This document shows positions 17,514 to 26,549 of a stretch of 64,000 nucleotides of DNA, in pieces. A program made the position numbers and the translations under genes. The first letter of the stretch is position 1; each line of letters starts with the position of its first letter. The DNA comes from Syntrophaceae bacterium (GTDB lineage: Bacteria > Desulfobacterota > Syntrophia > Syntrophales > Smithellaceae): positions 62,001-126,000 of the forward strand of contig JAHDKI010000008.1 of assembly GCA_018436925.1 (NCBI GenBank), read 5' to 3'. A model generated the notes under the pieces. That model saw only the letters and a list, made by a program, of their open reading frames with translations, was not told where the DNA came from and made no database searches.

Positions 17514-18470
17514 GTGTTGAAAAAAAGAGTGTTAGGCGATTTGCTGTTTTTGTGTCTTTTTGTGGTTTTATTTGCCGTTCCGGTTCAAGCCGATTGGCCC
17601 GAAAAGCCTGTCAAACTCATTGTCGCCTACGGCGCGGGCGGTGGTTCAGATATTACGGCTCGTCTTCTGGCCCAGGGACTGGAAAAAGTGATCGGTCAGC
17701 CAGTTGTCGTGGTCAATATGACAGGCGGCGCCGGATGGGTCGGATGGGGGGCCATTGCCGGCGCCAAAACGGACGGCTATACGATTGGTTATATCAATGT
17801 TCCGAATCTGTTTGCGGGCTATCTCGATTCCCGGATCAAACGTTCCGAAAATCTCGGGAGCTTCACGCTGATTATGAATCACATCACCGACCCTTGCGTC
17901 TGGGCGGTCCGGGCCGACAGCCCCTATAAAACGCTTGCGGATCTGATGGGGGCGATTCGGAAATCGCCCGGCCAACTGAGCATTGCCGTCCATGGCAACG
18001 GCGGGGACGATCACCTGGCCTATTTGGATATGGAACGCAAAGCGGGAATTAAGATGAAAGTTGTGCACAATAACAGCACCGCTATCAGCCGGGCTCAGCT
18101 TTTAGGGGGGCATGTCGATGTCCTGGCGGCCAATGTCTGCGAGGTGTTCCAGCAGCATCAAAGCGGCGAGCTCATCGTATTGGGTGTTATGGCTGATCGG
18201 CGCTCGCCCTTTCTGCCGGACGTTCCGACTTTCCGGGAACTGGGTTATGATCTGGCGTGGGCCAGCACGCGGGGCATTGCCGCGCCGGCCGGCCTTCCCG
18301 ACCGGATCGCCGCTCGCCTGTCCGACGCCCTGGCTCGTGTGATTGAATCATCGGAACATCGGGCGAAAGCCGGACAATTGGGGCTGACTCTCGATGTGGT
18401 TTATGGCGCTAAGTACCGGGAGATGGTTCAACGAGAAGAGCAGCACATCAAAACATTGATGGGCTGGTAA
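17514..18470 (+). CDS. tctC: Tripartite tricarboxylate transporter, periplasmic binding protein (TctC family)
   Basis: A 318-residue extracytoplasmic solute receptor. A signal peptide (KKR, then a hydrophobic core to about residue 26, cut after VQA) is followed by the family opening WPEKPVKLIVAYGAGGGSD. Family strands GAIAGAKTDGYTIG, the HVDVLAANV block and the C-terminal domain are intact. The ligand is some carboxylate; binding proteins of this family differ widely in specificity. GGGAGG (17505-17510) lies 6 bases before TTG 17517 but only 3 before GTG 17514, so the true start may be the TTG one codon in. It is first gene of tctCBA. Confidence 0.88.
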   Translation: MLKKRVLGDLLFLCLFVVLFAVPVQADWPEKPVKLIVAYGAGGGSDITARLLAQGLEKVIGQPVVVVNMTGGAGWVGWGAIAGAKTDGYTIGYINVPNLFAGYLDSRIKRSENLGSFTLIMNHITDPCVWAVRADSPYKTLADLMGAIRKSPGQLSIAVHGNGGDDHLAYLDMERKAGIKMKVVHNNSTAISRAQLLGGHVDVLAANVCEVFQQHQSGELIVLGVMADRRSPFLPDVPTFRELGYDLAWASTRGIAAPAGLPDRIAARLSDALARVIESSEHRAKAGQLGLTLDVVYGAKYREMVQREEQHIKTLMGW

Positions 18471-18537
18471 CACGGCTCTCGAAAGGGCGCGCTTTAAACA
18501 AGCCCGCGTACCGATGCACGTTCCGGAGGCTTTCATT

Positions 18538-18996
18538 ATGAAAAGAATATGGATTGATCGCGGTCTTGCCCTATTCATTTTTGGTCTGTCCATATTTCTC
18601 TATGCAACAGCGCTTGAGTTTCCCCTGGATGGGGATCTGTTTCCCCGATTCACATTAATCCTTATGATGGCCTTGTCGGCCGTGATCGGAATTCAGACGC
18701 TGAAGGGCCGATCCGCGTTCGCAAGGCAAGACGTTTCAGGACAGGTCAGTCGGAAGCGCATGGACAGGGCGCGTCCCTACCTGCTTTTCGGGATTTGTCT
18801 TCTGTATGCTTTGCTGATCTATGCCGGCGGCTACTGGATCGGTTCGATTGTTACCGCGCTGCTGATGATGTTGGCTCTCGGCACGGAAAGAAAGCTTCTT
18901 TATGGTCTGGTCGCGGGCGGGATGATCTTGTTGGTTTACCTACTTTTTAGCTTCATTTTTGCGGTGGATTTGCCGGTTGGGATCTGGTTTGCCTGA
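18538..18996 (+). CDS. tctB: Tripartite tricarboxylate transporter, small membrane subunit (TctB family)
   Basis: A 152-residue protein with four predicted transmembrane helices, the usual TctB layout. A basic hydrophilic loop (about residues 58-80, rich in Arg and Lys) divides the first pair from the second. GGAGG eight bases upstream supports ATG 18538. It lies between tctC (67 bases) and tctA (24 bases). It would form the small subunit of the sodium- or proton-driven importer with TctA. Sequence conservation in TctB is low, so the call rests mostly on topology and position. Confidence 0.82.
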   Translation: MKRIWIDRGLALFIFGLSIFLYATALEFPLDGDLFPRFTLILMMALSAVIGIQTLKGRSAFARQDVSGQVSRKRMDRARPYLLFGICLLYALLIYAGGYWIGSIVTALLMMLALGTERKLLYGLVAGGMILLVYLLFSFIFAVDLPVGIWFA

Positions 18997-19020
18997 AATC
19001 ACGAAGACTCGGAGGTTTTC

Positions 19021-20535
19021 TTGCCGGATTTGATCAGCATCCTGTCCCATCTTTTTTCGTTGTCCGCTGTGCTGGCCATTGTGGCGGGAATTGGCGCGGG
19101 GCTTGTGGTGGGATTTCTGCCGGGGCTGACGGCCAACATGGCCATCGCCCTCCTTCTGCCGGTCACCTTCGTCATGCCGCCAACACCGGCTCTGCTTTTG
19201 CTGGTGAGCGTTTACGCGTCAGCCATCTATGCCGGGTCTTTTTCGGCGATTCTTCTGCACACACCCGGCACATCCGCCTCGGCGGCCACGGTTCTGGATG
19301 GTTTTCCGCTAACCCGGCGCGGCCAGTCCAACAGGGCTTTGCGGATCGCCACCTTCAGCTCCATGGTGGGTGGCGCCGCGAGCGCTCTGTGTCTTCTTTT
19401 TCTGGCTCCGCCTCTTTCACGAATTTCGCTGTGGTTCGGTCCGGCGGAGTATTTCTTCCTGGCCCTTTTCGGCCTGAGTGTCATCGGTTCCCTTTCAACA
19501 GGCGGCGTGGCCAAGGGATTGCTTTCCGGCGCTCTGGGGCTTTTGTTCAGCACCGTGGGGCTGGATCTTGATTCCGGCTATCCACGTTTTTGCTTCGGAT
19601 TTAGCGATTTACACTCCGGTTTAGAGTTTGTACCCGCCGTGATCGGCCTTTTTTCAATGTCCCAGGCGCTGGTTATGGCTGAAGCGTCTCATCAGAGTAT
19701 TCGCCGCAAAGACATCTCTGTGATCGGGCGGTGGCGCATCTTTCCCCGGCTGCGGGAAGTCAAAGTCATCAAAACGACGGTTATGCGCTCATCTTTTTTT
19801 GGCATTCTGATTGGAATTCTGCCCGGCGCCGGAGCGGACATCTCCTCCTGGGTGAGCTACAATGAAGCCAGGAGATTTTCCAGGCGTCCGTGGAGGTTCG
19901 GCAAGGGCTCTATCGAAGGCATCGCCGCTTCGGAAACGGCCAATAACGCGAACACGGGCGGCGCTTTGATTCCTCTTCTGACACTCGGTATTCCGGGCAG
20001 CCCCTCCGCCGCGGTTCTCCTGGGGGCTTTGGTCATGCAGGGGCTTGTGCCCGGTCATGAGATTTTCGACCGCCACGCATCCATTATCTACACAGTGATT
20101 ATCGGGTTCTTCCTGGCTAACCTTCTGATGGGCATCGCAGGCATGTATGCGACGCGCCACTTGTCTCACATCACTCGACTGCCTAATTATATCCTTATTC
20201 CGGTCATTGTCTTTCTTTCGGTGATCGGCGCGTATTCGCTCAGCCACAGCCTGGTGAGCGTGGCAATGATGCTCGCCTTCGGTTTTCTGGGATTTTTGAT
20301 GCGCAAGATCAACATGTCGCCGGCGCCCATGATTCTGGGGCTCATCCTGGGGCCGTTTGCCGAAAAAGGGTTTCGCCAGGCGCTGATCCTTTCCGGCGGC
20401 GATCTCATTCCCTACCTGCTGAAAAGTCCCATCAGCCTGATTTTGATTGCCCTGACGTTTTTGTCCGTCGGGGCCACCGTCTGGTTTGGGATTCGCAAAG
20501 GTCCGAAGCCGGCACAGAAGAAAGAAAAGGCCTGA
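19021..20535 (+). CDS. tctA: Tripartite tricarboxylate transporter, large permease subunit (TctA family)
   Basis: A 504-residue permease with 11-12 transmembrane helices. Hallmarks are GLVVGFLPGLTANMAIALLL near residue 30 and the mirrored GILIGILPGAGADISSWVSY near residue 265, the two inverted-repeat substrate motifs of TctA. Further blocks are YAGSFSAILLHTPGT and TLGIPGSPSAAVLLGAL. The start is TTG with GGAGG five bases upstream. It completes the tctCBA transporter. The C-terminal tail is short and basic (KKEKA), cytoplasmic. Confidence 0.9.
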   Translation: MPDLISILSHLFSLSAVLAIVAGIGAGLVVGFLPGLTANMAIALLLPVTFVMPPTPALLLLVSVYASAIYAGSFSAILLHTPGTSASAATVLDGFPLTRRGQSNRALRIATFSSMVGGAASALCLLFLAPPLSRISLWFGPAEYFFLALFGLSVIGSLSTGGVAKGLLSGALGLLFSTVGLDLDSGYPRFCFGFSDLHSGLEFVPAVIGLFSMSQALVMAEASHQSIRRKDISVIGRWRIFPRLREVKVIKTTVMRSSFFGILIGILPGAGADISSWVSYNEARRFSRRPWRFGKGSIEGIAASETANNANTGGALIPLLTLGIPGSPSAAVLLGALVMQGLVPGHEIFDRHASIIYTVIIGFFLANLLMGIAGMYATRHLSHITRLPNYILIPVIVFLSVIGAYSLSHSLVSVAMMLAFGFLGFLMRKINMSPAPMILGLILGPFAEKGFRQALILSGGDLIPYLLKSPISLILIALTFLSVGATVWFGIRKGPKPAQKKEKA

Positions 20536-20597
20536 GCGCTTCCGCTGGGAGAAAAGAATCCGCTGCCCGATGCTGCGTTTGCGCGCGGAGGATTGTC

Positions 20598-20626
20598 TTG
20601 ACACGGTCAGATGCGTTCCTTATACT
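20598..20626 (+). promoter_or_regulatory. Consensus sigma-70 promoter for the ATP-grasp gene
   Basis: TTGACA (20598-20603) and TATACT (20621-20626) are 17 bases apart. Expected start of transcription is near 20633, 100 bases before the ATG at 20734, which separates this gene from tctCBA. Confidence 0.75.
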
Positions 20627-20733
20627 CCCGCCTCCGATCAGGACCTCTGCGGAAAAAGCGAAGACACTCCTGACGAGAAGAACTCGCGGTGACCCTGAAT
20701 GGCGAGGCGCCGCTCTGAACCGGATGTGAAATC

Positions 20734-21654
20734 ATGCTGAATACTCTTTCTGAAAAAGCGGTTGACTATTTCATCAAGGCAATCAACCGGCCTTCTCGGT
20801 ACCGCGTGGCCTGGCAGGAATACCGCCATCGGAGTTTTGCCTGGAAGGTGCGCCGGCGCAAGCGCCTTGACCGCAACCCCCTTCTGGTCACGATCCAGGA
20901 CAAGTTGAAAGTCAAGCAATACGCTCGCGAGCGGGGCGTCGAATCGGCGGAAGTTTATTTCGTGACCGACCAACCGCAAACCCTGCCGTTTGACCGGTTG
21001 CCGGAAAATTGTTTCATCAAAGCCAACCACGGTTGCGGCTGGAATATCGCGTGCATAGATTCGCGACTCTATCGTTTCGCCAATGGAAACGCTTTTATCC
21101 GGACAGATGGGACATCCGCCGCTCGAAAGGACATCGAAAAGTACTCCCTGACGAGGGCGCAATGCGTCGATCTATGCAAGAAATGGCTTTCTCTGCGCTA
21201 TCTGGCCAATGAGTGGGCCTATCAGGATATCGAGCCGAAAATTATTGTCGAAGAACCGTTTCGTCAGGCAGGTGGCGGTGTTCTGACGGATTATAAAGTC
21301 TATGTTATGGACGGAACGGTTAAGGCAATTAGCATTACCGGGGCTATTTTCCGGATCAATCATGTGGATCGTCTTTTTTTCGACCGAAACTGGAATCTTT
21401 TTCGCGAAACCCAAACAAAACCCCTGCTTGATGAAGCGCTCTATCGCAGGCCCGACAAGCTTGATGAAATGATCGACGCGGCCGAACGTCTGGGCCGGGG
21501 GATCGATTTTATCCGCGCGGATCTGTACAACACGACCCGGGGCGTCCGCCTCGGCGAGATCACGTTATATCCTTTTGCCGGATCGCCCGGATCGCCCAGC
21601 TCCAGCGCGTCATTCAACAAGTGGCTGGGAGATCAATGGAATCAACCCTTCTGA
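20734..21654 (+). CDS. TupA-like ATP-grasp protein
   Basis: A 306-residue protein of the TupA-like ATP-grasp family (PF14305). Such proteins occur in capsule, teichuronopeptide and other polysaccharide loci and are thought to ligate amino acids or similar groups onto sugars. Visible parts are LVTIQDKLKVKQYARERG, the CFIKANHGCGWNI lysine/glycine block near residues 90-102, the IIVEEPF acidic block and DYKVYVMDG. The C-terminal RADLYNTTRGVRLGEITLYPFAG carries the expected metal-binding acids. It has its own promoter and no partner genes nearby, as an insertion element follows 64 bases after its stop. Confidence 0.82.
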   Translation: MLNTLSEKAVDYFIKAINRPSRYRVAWQEYRHRSFAWKVRRRKRLDRNPLLVTIQDKLKVKQYARERGVESAEVYFVTDQPQTLPFDRLPENCFIKANHGCGWNIACIDSRLYRFANGNAFIRTDGTSAARKDIEKYSLTRAQCVDLCKKWLSLRYLANEWAYQDIEPKIIVEEPFRQAGGGVLTDYKVYVMDGTVKAISITGAIFRINHVDRLFFDRNWNLFRETQTKPLLDEALYRRPDKLDEMIDAAERLGRGIDFIRADLYNTTRGVRLGEITLYPFAGSPGSPSSSASFNKWLGDQWNQPF

Positions 21655-21718
21655 GGGTGCAGTCGGACACTCATTAAAGCCGCACGAGACGCTTCGCACT
21701 GCGCTCGCCTTTATAACT

Positions 21719-23536
21719 TGATTCCTGAGAAGTGAGGCCCCTTTTTTGAAGTCATAAAAACGTCCGTGCGCGTGAAAAATGATTTTCAGGCACAAACGCT
21801 TGAGCATTTCTAAAAAGTGTCTTAAGCGCGTAAATAAGCCACTGAAAAACACCCCTGAAAAAGGCAAAATGGGCCTTGGCCCATCGCTTCACATTGCAGG
21901 CCGTCAGTTTACAGGTGACGGCAAACAGGACTTTCGTCATCCTGCGGACGCGGAGCTTCCCAATTCCGTAACATCGTTTCAACTCGGAATTGGTGGCCTC
22001 GATGCCGGAACGGATTTTATAGCGTTCTTTCCACTGCGGCGTTTGTTGATCGGCATACATCTGATCCCTTAACCGCAGTTCGGCGGTGACCTCCAATCGG
22101 AAGTTGCCGACCGTGTCCCGCGCCTGGCATCCGCGCTCGCGATGGTTGGGTGCGCGCACCGGGCATTGATCCAGCATCGAACATGCTCGGCAGGTATCGC
22201 CGTCAAAGATGGCGTAGAGAGAACGGCCGGTTTTATGATCGCTGAGGATGCGGTGATCTATCGGCTTATGACCCATTGGACATTGGGTAACATTATCGTT
22301 TGAATCAAATTGGAATCGATCTCTGCCGACAACATCGTCCGCCAGGCTGGCCCGGTTGACCGGAGCCATAAACTCGATTTGATGTTCGGTAATTTTTAAG
22401 GCGGAAGGAACAGAGGGATAACCGCCATCGGCAAAGAGTGTTGCCGGTTTTATTCCTGCTTCGGTAAGGCGTTGGATCACGGGAAGGGCTTTGGCAATAT
22501 CCGACCGGCCTGCGCCATGAACTTCATAGTCGGTGATGATTTCCGGCTTATCTGGATTATTGCAGGTCTCGGCAATGTGCAGGCTGTACCCCGCGCCTTT
22601 GTGCCCGTAAGACACATCCGGATCATAGGGAGTTTGGAGGGTTATCCCTTCCGACTTCTTTTTGACTTTGATCTTGGAATTCGTTTCCGAATTGACTTCT
22701 GTGTTCGGCTCTTTCTCATATTCGCACTGTTCGGAAAACAGGCGATCAAGCAACTGATAGGGCTCGGTGCTCTTGACGGTTTCATCCTTGTCAAAGATGG
22801 TCATCAGGGCATAGACATACTGGGCCAGTTCTTCCAGTTTCACTTTCTGATCCGCCGGGCCAAGGCCGAACCAGCCTTCGGATTCGGTGGTATGCCATTT
22901 TTGAATGTCTGCGGGAACAAGCGACATCTGTTCATCGGTGAGGCTCTCCAGAAATACATCGAGCGTATCGGAAAACAGCGACATTCTGCCGCGGATGCGG
23001 ATGTTGGAGATGATGTGGGTGGAATCGAGTCGCTGATCCTTTGTAGAGACTTCCAGTTTCCTCAGCGCGGAATCCCTGATGGTATCAAAGACATTGCGTA
23101 TAAGCTTCATCTCGGGGTCTTTGGCGGCCAGGCGGCGGCGAAACTCCACCAGTGAGCGGCGGGACAGATAATCGCCCTCGTCGTTGATATCCAGCGCGTA
23201 TCGCCAGCGAATGTCAAAACTGAATTCGTCCAGGGCTTCCTGATCGCTCATGTTGTTTGATTCTTGCAGCAGGCACAGACCCAGCAGGCGGGCAATGCTG
23301 AAATTGGGACGGCCGGTTTTCCCATAAAGAAATGCGTATTGATCTTCTTGCCGAAATAGTATGGGAAGAATTTCAACTTTGAATAAATGCGCCCAGGATG
23401 TTTGTAACCGTTTACATAGACTGTCAGATATCTGTGTGTCTATACCGAATAGCGCTTGTTGGGGGTTCGTTCGTTTATACATGGCTTCTTCTATATCACT
23501 GCTGAATGCGAGGCAAGAGTTACTTCTCAGGAATCA
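21719..23536. mobile_element. IS1182-family insertion sequence, complete
   Basis: An 1818-base element with perfect 15-base terminal inverted repeats, TGATTCCTGAGAAGT at 21719-21733 and its complement at 23522-23536. It carries one intact transposase gene on the minus strand. The same 5 bases TAACT lie directly outside both ends (21714-21718 and 23537-23541), a target duplication that points to a recent, undisturbed insertion. It sits between the ATP-grasp gene and the zinc operon without breaking either. Confidence 0.85.
21752..23482 (-). CDS. IS1182-family DDE transposase
   Basis: A 576-residue transposase. The N-terminal third has the DUF772-type block (GRPNFSIARLLGLCLLQE, then SDQEALDEFSFDIRWRYAL). 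The catalytic core begins at QRLDSTHI (first Asp), followed by the TLFADGGYPS strand (second Asp) and a C-terminal SGIEATNSELKRCYG block (Glu). A CRAC cysteine pair lies between the second Asp and the Glu, as is common in this family. No frameshift or stop interrupts it, so it is probably active. It fills nearly the whole element. Confidence 0.92.
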   Translation of the reverse strand: MYKRTNPQQALFGIDTQISDSLCKRLQTSWAHLFKVEILPILFRQEDQYAFLYGKTGRPNFSIARLLGLCLLQESNNMSDQEALDEFSFDIRWRYALDINDEGDYLSRRSLVEFRRRLAAKDPEMKLIRNVFDTIRDSALRKLEVSTKDQRLDSTHIISNIRIRGRMSLFSDTLDVFLESLTDEQMSLVPADIQKWHTTESEGWFGLGPADQKVKLEELAQYVYALMTIFDKDETVKSTEPYQLLDRLFSEQCEYEKEPNTEVNSETNSKIKVKKKSEGITLQTPYDPDVSYGHKGAGYSLHIAETCNNPDKPEIITDYEVHGAGRSDIAKALPVIQRLTEAGIKPATLFADGGYPSVPSALKITEHQIEFMAPVNRASLADDVVGRDRFQFDSNDNVTQCPMGHKPIDHRILSDHKTGRSLYAIFDGDTCRACSMLDQCPVRAPNHRERGCQARDTVGNFRLEVTAELRLRDQMYADQQTPQWKERYKIRSGIEATNSELKRCYGIGKLRVRRMTKVLFAVTCKLTACNVKRWAKAHFAFFRGVFQWLIYALKTLFRNAQAFVPENHFSRARTFL

Positions 23537-23576
23537 TAACTTATGCCCCGTCCCGCCGGGGTCGGGGCAGGCAGGC

Positions 23577-23605
23577 TTGACAAAAGCATCAATCTGATCT
23601 AATTT
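23577..23605 (+). promoter_or_regulatory. Promoter of the zinc uptake operon
   Basis: TTGACA (23577-23582) and TAATTT (23600-23605) are 17 bases apart. The -10 is weak. The -35 begins 41 bases beyond the right end of the insertion element, so the promoter was left intact. Confidence 0.5.
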
Positions 23606-23606
23606 C

Positions 23607-23633
23607 CGCAAATCGAAATGATTTCCAATTACG
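23607..23633. promoter_or_regulatory. Candidate Zur box
   Basis: A 27-base interrupted palindrome centred on the G of GAAATGATTTC, with 10 of 13 symmetric pairs matching. It begins CGCAAAT and ends AATTACG. It covers the expected transcription start and lies 17 bases before the regulator gene, the usual place for a Fur-family repressor site. The assignment to Zur is inferred from the genes it precedes. Confidence 0.6.
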
Positions 23634-23649
23634 CCCGCAGGACATAACC

Positions 23650-24090
23650 ATGAATTTGCGGCATGCCGATGTGTTGAAAAACAGCAATCTCAAAGCCACG
23701 CCCAAGCGGTTGGCGCTCATGAGCCTTCTGGCGCAGGCCTCCGTCTATCTGGGACCGCAGGAGATCTGGGATGCGCTTCGCAAGGAGTTCAAAACGCTGG
23801 GCTTGCCGACGGTCTATCGCAATCTGGAAGAGCTGGTCGACGCGGGTCTGGTTACCAGAATTCATCACCCCAACCGTCAACTGTATTACTATCTTTGCCA
23901 GAATCCCTCCCATCATCATCATTTTATTTGTCTGGAATGCGGGCGGGTGGAGGATATCGATTTTTGCGCCGAAGCGCAGCTGGCCAAAGAAGTGAACCGG
24001 AAACATCAAGGAAAAGTGCTTTCGCATGTGCTGCAGGTCAACGGGCTTTGCCGGTTGTGCATGAATGGTCGAGGAAAGGCATTAAAATGA
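23650..24090 (+). CDS. zur: Fur-family zinc uptake regulator (Zur-like)
   Basis: A 146-residue Fur-family repressor. The N-terminal winged helix includes LKATPKRLALMSLL and GLPTVYRNLEELVDAGLV. The metal-binding part has HHHHFICLECGRVEDID and the two CxxC pairs (CLEC and CRLC) of the structural zinc site. Co-transcription with znuACB and zupT makes zinc the most likely corepressor; PerR or Fur roles are less likely in this setting. A weak AGGA lies eight bases before the ATG. Its TGA overlaps the ATG of znuA. Confidence 0.85.
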   Translation: MNLRHADVLKNSNLKATPKRLALMSLLAQASVYLGPQEIWDALRKEFKTLGLPTVYRNLEELVDAGLVTRIHHPNRQLYYYLCQNPSHHHHFICLECGRVEDIDFCAEAQLAKEVNRKHQGKVLSHVLQVNGLCRLCMNGRGKALK

Positions 24091-24974
24091 AAAAATGGGT
24101 CGGAATGGTCGTGATCCTGCTTGCTCTTGCCGTGCCGGGGTTTGCGGCTCAACAAATCGGTGTCGTCGCCACCATCGCGCCTCTGGCTGAATTCGTGAAG
24201 GAGGTGGGCGGCGAGCGTGTTTTTCTGACGATCATGGTGCCGCCGGGGGCGAGTCCGCACACCTATGAACCCACGCCGGGCCAGCTCAAAGCCCTGGGAC
24301 GGGCGAAACTCTATGTGAAGGTCGGCTCCGGCATTGAGTTCGAGCGGGTCTGGCTCGACAAGGTTCTGGCGGTCAATCGCACCCTGAGCGTGTGCGACGC
24401 GAGCCGGGGCGTGGAGTTGATCGCACAGACGAAGCATCATCACCATCATCCTAATCAACAGCCTCAACAGAAGTCCTCCATGGTTCCGGGGGAAGATCCG
24501 CATATCTGGACGTCTTTGGCCAACGCAATGACAATGACGGAAAACATTCGCGACGGGCTTATCGCGATCGATCCGGAAAACGAAGCGCACTACCGCGCCG
24601 GGGCGGAGGCCTACATTCAGAAGCTTCGCGATTTGAAAAGCCGGATCACGAAAGATCTGGAAACTGCGCAAAGCCGCAAATTTATGGTTTTTCACGCCGC
24701 CTGGGGTTATTTTGCGCGCGAATTCAGCCTCGAGCAGATCGCGCTTGAAGTGGGAGGCAAAGAGCCTTCCGCCCGGGACATGGCGCGTTTGATTCGAACG
24801 GCCAGAGAGCATCAGATTTCCATTGTTTTTGCCGAGCCGCAGTTTAACGCGAAGAGCGCGCAAATCATTGCCAAGGCCATCGGGGGGCGGGTGGTGCTTC
24901 TCGATCCGCTGGCTGAAAACTATCTGGACAACATGGAAACGATGGCTGCGGCCGTTGCAGGAAGTTTGAAATGA
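24087..24974 (+). CDS. znuA: Zinc ABC transporter substrate-binding protein
   Basis: A 295-residue periplasmic cluster A-I binding protein. A signal peptide (to about residue 22, VPGFAA) is followed by VVATIAPLAEFVKEVGG. Metal ligands are visible as SPHTYEP (first His), EDPHIWTS (second His), VFHAAWGYFA (third His) and the C-terminal ETMAAA helix region after LDPL. A histidine-rich loop KHHHHHPNQQPQQ near residues 113-125 is typical of zinc- rather than manganese-type proteins. The ATG overlaps the zur stop and the gene is followed by znuC with a 4-base overlap. Confidence 0.9.
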   Translation: MKKWVGMVVILLALAVPGFAAQQIGVVATIAPLAEFVKEVGGERVFLTIMVPPGASPHTYEPTPGQLKALGRAKLYVKVGSGIEFERVWLDKVLAVNRTLSVCDASRGVELIAQTKHHHHHPNQQPQQKSSMVPGEDPHIWTSLANAMTMTENIRDGLIAIDPENEAHYRAGAEAYIQKLRDLKSRITKDLETAQSRKFMVFHAAWGYFAREFSLEQIALEVGGKEPSARDMARLIRTAREHQISIVFAEPQFNAKSAQIIAKAIGGRVVLLDPLAENYLDNMETMAAAVAGSLK

Positions 24975-25732
24975 ACGTCAATCCCGTCGAACTGCATGAA
25001 GTCAGCTTTGCCTACAACGGCACGGAGGTGTTGCGCCAGGTCACGCTGACGGTCCGCCCCGGCGAGTTTCTGGCGGTGATCGGCCCCAACGGCGGAGGCA
25101 AAACGACGCTTTTGAAAATTATTTTAGGCCTGCTACGTCCGTCGGAAGGAACCGTCACGGTTTTGGGAACGGATCCGGTTTCGGCCAGAGCGCAGATCGG
25201 CTATGTTCCACAGCGCTCGGCGCACGAGCGCGATTTTCCAATCTCCGTATGGGATACGGTGCTTATGGGGCGGCTGGGCCGAAGAGCCTTCCGCCTGTCT
25301 TATCATTCCGACGACGAAGACGCGGCCCGAGAGGCGCTCCGGGCGGTGGAGATGCTCGACTATCAAGACCGGCAGATCGGCCGGCTTTCCGAAGGTCAGC
25401 GACAAAGGGTGTTTGTGGCTCGTGCGCTGGCCGGCCGCCCCAGGCTGCTGCTGATGGATGAGCCGACCGCCAGCGTGGATGTCGTCATGCAGGCGGGCAT
25501 CTACCAGCTTTTACAGAAGATCAAGCAAGATCTGACCATTGTGCTGGTTACGCATGACATCGGCGTGATCGCAAGCTACGTGGATAAGATCGCCTGTCTG
25601 GGCGGCGAGATGTTTTATCACGACTCCAAGGAAATCGGTCAGAAGGATCTGGAGAAAATGTATGACTGCCCGGTGGAACTCATCGCCCACGGCGTGCCCC
25701 ACCGCGTGGTCCGGGAGCATCGCCATGATTGA
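24971..25732 (+). CDS. znuC: Zinc ABC transporter ATP-binding protein
   Basis: A 253-residue ABC ATPase. Walker A is GPNGGGKTTLLK near residue 40, the Q-loop lies in VPQRSAHERDFP, and the signature is the degenerate LSEGQRQR. Walker B is RLLLMDEPTASVD, and the H-loop is LVTHDIG. Family members normally have LSGGQ; the glutamate substitution at the third position occurs in several metal ABC transporters. The gene overlaps znuA by four bases and znuB by eight. Confidence 0.92.
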   Translation: MNVNPVELHEVSFAYNGTEVLRQVTLTVRPGEFLAVIGPNGGGKTTLLKIILGLLRPSEGTVTVLGTDPVSARAQIGYVPQRSAHERDFPISVWDTVLMGRLGRRAFRLSYHSDDEDAAREALRAVEMLDYQDRQIGRLSEGQRQRVFVARALAGRPRLLLMDEPTASVDVVMQAGIYQLLQKIKQDLTIVLVTHDIGVIASYVDKIACLGGEMFYHDSKEIGQKDLEKMYDCPVELIAHGVPHRVVREHRHD

Positions 25733-26531
25733 AGCGCTGCAATTTGAATTCATGCAAAATGCCCTTCTGGCCGCGCTTTTAGCCAGTGTCGCCTGCGGCA
25801 TCGTCGGCGCCTATGTCGTGGTTAAAAGGATTGTCTTCATCGCGGGCGGCATTTCGCACGCCGCTTTCGGCGGGATCGGCCTGGGCTATTGGCTGGGCGT
25901 CAACCCGCTGTGGGTGGTCACGCCTTTCAGCCTGGCGGCGGCGATGGCCATAGGTCTTATCAGCCGGGCGTCGAAAACCGCCGAAGACACGACGATCGGC
26001 GTTTTCTGGGCCCTGGGGATGGCTCTGGGCATTATCTTCATCGGGCTTTCGCCCGGCTACGCGCCGGATCTGTTCAGTTATCTGTTCGGCAATATTCTGA
26101 CCGTCACGACGACGGACCTCTATATTCTTCTGGCGCTCGATATCCTGATCGTTTTGGTGGTTTGTCTCTTGCATAGAGAGTTTCAGGCCATCGCTTTTGA
26201 CGAAGACTATGCCGCCGCCTCGGGGCTGCCGGTCATGGCGATCTATCTGGCGCTTTTGGGTCTGACCGCGCTCACCGTGGTGATTCTGATCCGGATTGTC
26301 GGCATCATTTTGGTTATCGCGCTTCTGACGATTCCCGCCGCCGTGGTTCGAAAGTGGGCAGGGTCGCTCAAGGCGATGATGTGCGCCGCGCCGATTGTGG
26401 CCGCATTTTTCACCTGCGCAGGCCTTGTTCTTTCCTACTATCTGGACATCGCCTCCGGCGCGACCATCATCGTCGTTGCGGGCGGCGTTTATTTCATCAA
26501 TCTGATTGTCGCGAGGCGCCGCGGCGCCTGA
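25725..26531 (+). CDS. znuB: Zinc ABC transporter permease
   Basis: A 268-residue permease of the ABC-3 family with about eight transmembrane helices. Family blocks include VVKRIVFIAGGISHAAFGGIG (cut here into the VKRIVF and GGISHAAFGG parts), DTTIGVFWALGMALGI and AFDEDYAAASGLPV. The ATG at 25725 overlaps the end of znuC. It completes the zinc ABC importer. Confidence 0.92.
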   Translation: MIEALQFEFMQNALLAALLASVACGIVGAYVVVKRIVFIAGGISHAAFGGIGLGYWLGVNPLWVVTPFSLAAAMAIGLISRASKTAEDTTIGVFWALGMALGIIFIGLSPGYAPDLFSYLFGNILTVTTTDLYILLALDILIVLVVCLLHREFQAIAFDEDYAAASGLPVMAIYLALLGLTALTVVILIRIVGIILVIALLTIPAAVVRKWAGSLKAMMCAAPIVAAFFTCAGLVLSYYLDIASGATIIVVAGGVYFINLIVARRRGA

Positions 26532-26549
26532 ATGTCCATGAGGTGAGGC

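Noticed and set aside
24006..24863. 285-codon frame antisense to znuA
   Set aside because: Shadow of znuA; no signal, motif or ribosome site.
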